Assembly (NCBI GenBank): GCA_002480935.1 | Contig: DLDC01000032.1 | Span: forward strand, 7,588-17,178 | Length of the DNA: 9,591 nucleotides | DNA from: Prevotella sp. UBA7782 | Lineage (GTDB): Bacteria > Bacteroidota > Bacteroidia > Bacteroidales > Bacteroidaceae | Direction: 5' to 3' | Shown: piece by piece, positions 7,801 to 9,591 of the stretch | How the letters are laid out: each line of letters opens with the position of its first letter | Position numbering within the stretch: position 1 is the first letter of the stretch | Translations under genes and position numbers: made by a program | Notes under the pieces: model-generated | Told to the model about the DNA's origin: nothing | The model's input: the letters and a program-made list of their open reading frames with translations, nothing else | Database searches by the model: none

Positions 7801-8368
7801 CCACCTTGCTAATAGCATAAAGGGCGGCCTTGGCATTCAGAGCATCGTAGCAAGTCTCCAGCAACAGCACGTCAACACCACCCTGCAGCAAGGCTCGAGC
7901 CTGCTCCTCATAGGCCGATGCCATCTCTTCGAAGCTCACCGAGCGCAACTCCGGGTGGTTCATATCGGGGGCCAGGGTGAGCGATTTAGACGTTGGACCC
8001 ATGCTTCCGGCCACATACACCTTTCTTGATTGCCTGTCGGCCACCTCGCGGGCTATGCTTGCACCCGCCCTATTGAGCTCGGCAGAAAGCTCCTCACACT
8101 GATATTCGCCTTGCGAGATGCGCTGCGAGCTGAACGTATTGGTAGTGATGATGTCTGCACCGGCATCTATATAGGCTTGATGAATGGCCTTGATAACATC
8201 CGGACGAGTAATGTTTAGCACATCGTTGTTACCCTTCAACGACACAGGCCAGTGGGCAAAGCGCTCGCCGCGCCATGCTTCTTCCGGCAGACCTTGGGCT
8301 TGTATCATCGTGCCCATAGCCCCGTCGAGAATCATTATTCTGTCTTTCAGTTCACTCTTTATGCTCAT
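4853..8368 (-). CDS. metH: Cobalamin-dependent methionine synthase
   Basis: Multidomain cytoplasmic enzyme that transfers a methyl group from 5-methyltetrahydrofolate through cobalamin to homocysteine. Numbering from the ATG at 8368 gives 1171 residues. Domains in order: homocysteine barrel (1 to about 325) with zinc ligands C237, C300 and C301; pterin barrel from about 345 ([13 protein letters not shown]) to 605; helical cap (about 640-735); B12 domain with base-off motif DVHDIGKN, ligand H753; and AdoMet-dependent activation domain (about 905-1171) with R1083 in IRPAFG. All domains are present, so it should be self-reactivating with flavodoxin and AdoMet. It is slightly shorter than E. coli MetH (1227), mostly in the activation domain. 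The frame extends to a TTG at 8413, but that codon lies within the promoter -7 box, so the downstream ATG is preferred. First gene of the metH-metF-carbonic anhydrase unit. Confidence 0.96.
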   Translation of the reverse strand: MSIKSELKDRIMILDGAMGTMIQAQGLPEEAWRGERFAHWPVSLKGNNDVLNITRPDVIKAIHQAYIDAGADIITTNTFSSQRISQGEYQCEELSAELNRAGASIAREVADRQSRKVYVAGSMGPTSKSLTLAPDMNHPELRSVSFEEMASAYEEQARALLQGGVDVLLLETCYDALNAKAALYAISKVGEERGEMPDVMVSATINDRSGRTLTGQTLDAFFTSVSHYPILSFGLNCSFGVKELRPFVEQLAEHCPVYISIYPNAGLPNEMGGYDEQPEFTARYIKEMASERIINIAGGCCGTTPEHIRAIALAVKDLPPRQVPLPENHLVVSGLENVVVDKATQNFINVGERTNVAGSRKFARLIGEKKYDEALSVARKQIENGAQIIDINMDDAMLDSRKEMGTFLRYIAGEPAVARSALMIDSSDWSTVLEGLRNAQGKCIVNSISLKNGDTEFLAHAHECQLMGAAVVVMAFDENGQATTYEHKTAICQRAYHLLVDRLHFSPHDIIFDVNVLSVGTGIEEHANYGIDFIKAVGWIKNNLPGALTSGGISNLSFAFRGNNVVREAMHSVFLYHAIAQGLDMGIVNPGMLQVYDDIEPHLLRAVENVILNKTPGATEQLIDLAQQVKAQTAGEKQTVQADNWRREPVEERLAHALAKGIGDYLGEDIPEALAQTDGDPVKVIEGPLMSGMEKVGKMFGEGKMFLPQVVKSAKIMKLAVDILQPEIEKHNKQGSLAEKPKVVMATVKGDVHDIGKNIVAIVLRCNNFDVIDLGVMVPAETILATVKREKPLLVGVSGLITPSLKEMENLCKLFEREHMHVPIIVGGATTTAVHTAVKLAPLYQGGVLYGRDASQTSLLAKKVQIDRHYIAENREEQELIRQNYEASKVVLTPFDEANRKAPRYDHSAPLPTVDELNERARELRLRLTDLKPLIDWRMLLFFWGFRGETIQQMTVNPEAAKTLREAQDAYDEAIRSGSIKVTFALDFLPAHARGNDILTDNGITLPMLRSQSERGGYRCLSDYLPPKGSSPLGLFVLSAWGLRHYEAQSYEQLMQHALCARVAEAAAVYMQQRVLGTTQAIRPAFGHATCPDQTLKKTVFEAVNATERTGARLTEGYAIMPDTSICGMLILHPEAQYFSVGRIGADQLADYCRRTGLDEDTARAFLAKNI

Positions 8369-8410
8369 AAGGATGCTGTTTGGTGTCGGTTGTTCTTTCA
8401 AATTATCCGA

Positions 8411-8441
8411 CAAAGGTACACATTTATTTCAGTTCAGCAAA
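8411..8441 (-). promoter_or_regulatory. Bacteroidota-type promoter of metH operon
   Basis: Read on the - strand, TTTG (8441-8438) and TACCTTTG (8418-8411) are 19 bases apart and match the -33/-7 pattern fully. Transcription would start near 8405, leaving a leader of about 35 bases before the ATG at 8368. That leader is too short for a cobalamin or SAM riboswitch. The box covers the TTG codon at 8413, which argues against that codon as the start. Confidence 0.75.
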
Positions 8442-8620
8442 GAGAAAGGCTAAATAGCAATCTTTCGAAAGCATATATTAGATTTGTATCAAGTGCACAT
8501 AAAAGCATCCGAAGTCACGCTGTGACGATAAGGCAACGTGGCCGCTATATCCCAGTTTGTGGGGAAACAGTTTCGGGCATCCATCACCTTACTTTCCAAA
8601 ACAGGCATTATAACCTGGCA
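8442..8620. other. Non-coding part of the divergent metH / Ada-like intergenic region
   Basis: No convincing gene is visible here. The only distinct structure is the inverted repeat gtcac-gct-gtgac at 8514-8526, which is too small to call an operator or terminator. I looked for a B12-box or SAM-riboswitch core and found none. The rest of the intergenic region holds the repeats and promoter listed separately. Confidence 0.5.
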
Positions 8621-8686
8621 AAAGTACCGTTTTTACAACGCAAAAGTGCCTATTTTACAACGTAAAAGTGCCTATTTAGCAAGACG
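8621..8686. repeat. 22-base-period tandem repeat, cluster B (three units)
   Basis: Units begin at 8621, 8643 and 8665, again exactly 22 bases apart. Cores are aaagtaccgttttt, aaagtgcctatttt and aaagtgcctattta. Unit spacers are similar (acaacgca, acaacgta, then diverged). Bases 8636-8656 are identical over 21 bases to the inverted unit at 3136-3156, which links the two clusters about 5.5 kb apart. Confidence 0.75.
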
Positions 8687-8715
8687 TTTTGTATATCACT
8701 GATATTCAATTACTT
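8686..8715. repeat. Dispersed extragenic repeat, copy 2 of the conserved 17-mer
   Basis: Contains ctgatattcaattactt at 8699-8715, identical to 3116-3132 in the same orientation. Here it follows the 22-base repeats directly, whereas in copy 1 it precedes them. Confidence 0.65.
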
Positions 8716-8760
8716 GCCAAACAACCTTCAACAAGTCGAGAAGCGACTGTCATGTACGGA

Positions 8761-8777
8761 AAAACGAAACGTTTTTC
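8761..8777 (+). promoter_or_regulatory. Inverted repeat over the -33 region of the Ada-like gene
   Basis: AAAAACG-AAA-CGTTTTT is a perfect 7-bp inverted repeat with a three-base centre, placed about 20 bases before the -7 box. The position suits a repressor or activator site for the downstream repair gene, possibly for its own helix-turn-helix domain, but no known consensus was matched. A second small hairpin, agtcg-agaag-cgact, lies at 8734-8748. Confidence 0.4.
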
Positions 8778-8805
8778 GCATCTAAAGAATTTGTGTTATC
8801 TTTGC
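8775..8805 (+). promoter_or_regulatory. Promoter of the Ada-like gene
   Basis: TATCTTTG (8798-8805) matches the -7 consensus TAnnTTTG exactly. Nineteen bases upstream is TTTC (8775-8778), one base off the -33 TTTG, which may mean a weak promoter needing activation. The leader to the ATG at 8829 would be about 17 bases. Confidence 0.6.
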
Positions 8806-8828
8806 ATTTGGATTAAAAAATCGCTGAC

Positions 8829-9591
8829 ATGAACAATCATTACCAACACATAGCCGAGGCCTTACGGTATACGAAGGCCGACAAAAAGGCGCAGCCAACC
8901 CTGGAGGAGATGGCTTCGCACGTGGGCCTCAGCCCCTCTGACTTGCAAAGGACATTCATTCGATGGGCCGGAGTAGACTGGGCGCGGTTCATGCAATATC
9001 TTAGCGTGGAATATGTCAAACGCATCTTGCAGACCGGCAATGCATCGTTGCTTGCCGCAGCATCATCCGTAGGACCGTCGGGCACGGGCAGGTGCCACAA
9101 CCTCGTGGTGCATATAGAGAGCATAGCACCGGGCGAATACGGTCACGGGGGGCACAACTTGCAGCTGAACTATGTGTTTGCTGGCTCTCAGTTCGGCGAA
9201 GTGCTCATCGCCTCAACAGCCAAAGGCATCAGCTACATTGCCTTCACCGACGGCAAGAAAGAGGCTGCCCTGGCCGGGCTAAGGGGCAAGTGGCCGGGCG
9301 CAACGCTCGTGGAGCAGGCTGATGAGCATAATGCAAGCGCCGTGAAAGTGCTAGGCCAGGACCGCCACAACGTGCACGACGTGATGTTGCACCTAAGTGC
9401 CACGAACTTTCAACTGAAGGTTTGGGAGGCCCTGACCAGGGTACACATAGGGCAGCTTACCACCTACAGTATGCTGGCAAAGGCCATAGGGCAATGCAAT
9501 GCGGTGCGTGCCGTGGGCTCGGCAGTGGCTGCCAACCCTGTGGCACTGCTCATTCCGTGCCATAGGGTGATACGCTCTACCGGAGAGTTGG
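8829..9591 (+). CDS. Ada-like O6-alkylguanine-DNA methyltransferase with AraC-type HTH, 3' end missing
   Basis: The frame is open from the ATG at 8829 to the window edge (254 codons) without a stop, so the gene is cut by the window rather than broken. Residues 24-105 match the AraC-type helix-turn-helix region of Ada (LEEMASHVGLSPSDLQRTFIRWAGV onward, ending APGEY). Residues 108-185 match the small ribonuclease-like subdomain, and 192 onward the catalytic methyltransferase domain: FQLKVWEAL, TTYSMLAKAIG, arginine finger R227 in VRAVGSA, and IPCHRV with acceptor C244. It would take alkyl groups from O6-alkylguanine onto C244 irreversibly. The N-terminal zinc-cysteine domain that makes E. coli Ada a methylation-switched activator is absent, so any gene control must work differently. 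Only the last few dozen residues should be missing. Confidence 0.92.
   Translation, partial: MNNHYQHIAEALRYTKADKKAQPTLEEMASHVGLSPSDLQRTFIRWAGVDWARFMQYLSVEYVKRILQTGNASLLAAASSVGPSGTGRCHNLVVHIESIAPGEYGHGGHNLQLNYVFAGSQFGEVLIASTAKGISYIAFTDGKKEAALAGLRGKWPGATLVEQADEHNASAVKVLGQDRHNVHDVMLHLSATNFQLKVWEALTRVHIGQLTTYSMLAKAIGQCNAVRAVGSAVAANPVALLIPCHRVIRSTGEL

Noticed and set aside
8369..8620. Possible cobalamin or SAM riboswitch upstream of metH
   Set aside because: The promoter leaves only about 35 bases of leader, and no B12-box or SAM-riboswitch core was found further upstream.
8621..8686. Possible CRISPR array
   Set aside because: Units are only 22 bases with no unique spacers of constant length and no cas genes nearby; it is a plain short tandem repeat.

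Overview
The window looks like chromosomal DNA from a member of the Bacteroidota, most likely Prevotella or a close relative. No start codon has a convincing Shine-Dalgarno sequence. Three promoters match or approach the Bacteroidota form (TTTG near -33, TAnnTTTG near -7). The proteins also read as Bacteroidales-type. The genus is inferred from style, not from a database match.

Layout. Positions 1-750 hold the 3' part of a membrane acyltransferase gene. Positions 833-3063 are a compact arsenic-resistance cluster on the + strand: promoter and probable ArsR operator, thioredoxin-type arsenate reductase arsC, overlapping repressor arsR, a second operator-like site, a short exported ORF that looks like the fused scar of two lost ars genes (arsF-like start, ArsA-like remainder), and an ACR3-type arsenite efflux permease. 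ArsC would reduce arsenate to arsenite, the permease would export it, and ArsR would derepress the set when it binds arsenite.

Positions 3064-3336 are intergenic and carry a 14-bp-stem hairpin and a short 22-bp-period repeat cluster. On the - strand, 3337-8368 is a probable operon transcribed as metH, metF, then a gamma-carbonic-anhydrase-like gene. MetF makes 5-methyltetrahydrofolate, which MetH uses with cobalamin to make methionine. The role of the carbonic-anhydrase-like protein there is unknown. A good promoter at 8411-8441 drives the operon and overlaps an apparent upstream TTG start, so the ATG at 8368 is the better start for metH.

Positions 8442-8828 are a divergent intergenic region with a second copy of the same repeat family and the promoter of the last gene. 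From 8829 to the window edge runs an Ada-like DNA-repair protein (AraC-type helix-turn-helix plus O6-alkylguanine-DNA methyltransferase) cut off by the window end. I see no mobile element, RNA gene or CRISPR array. The points most worth a second look are the ArsF/ArsA scar, the duplicated ars operator, and the paired repeat clusters.
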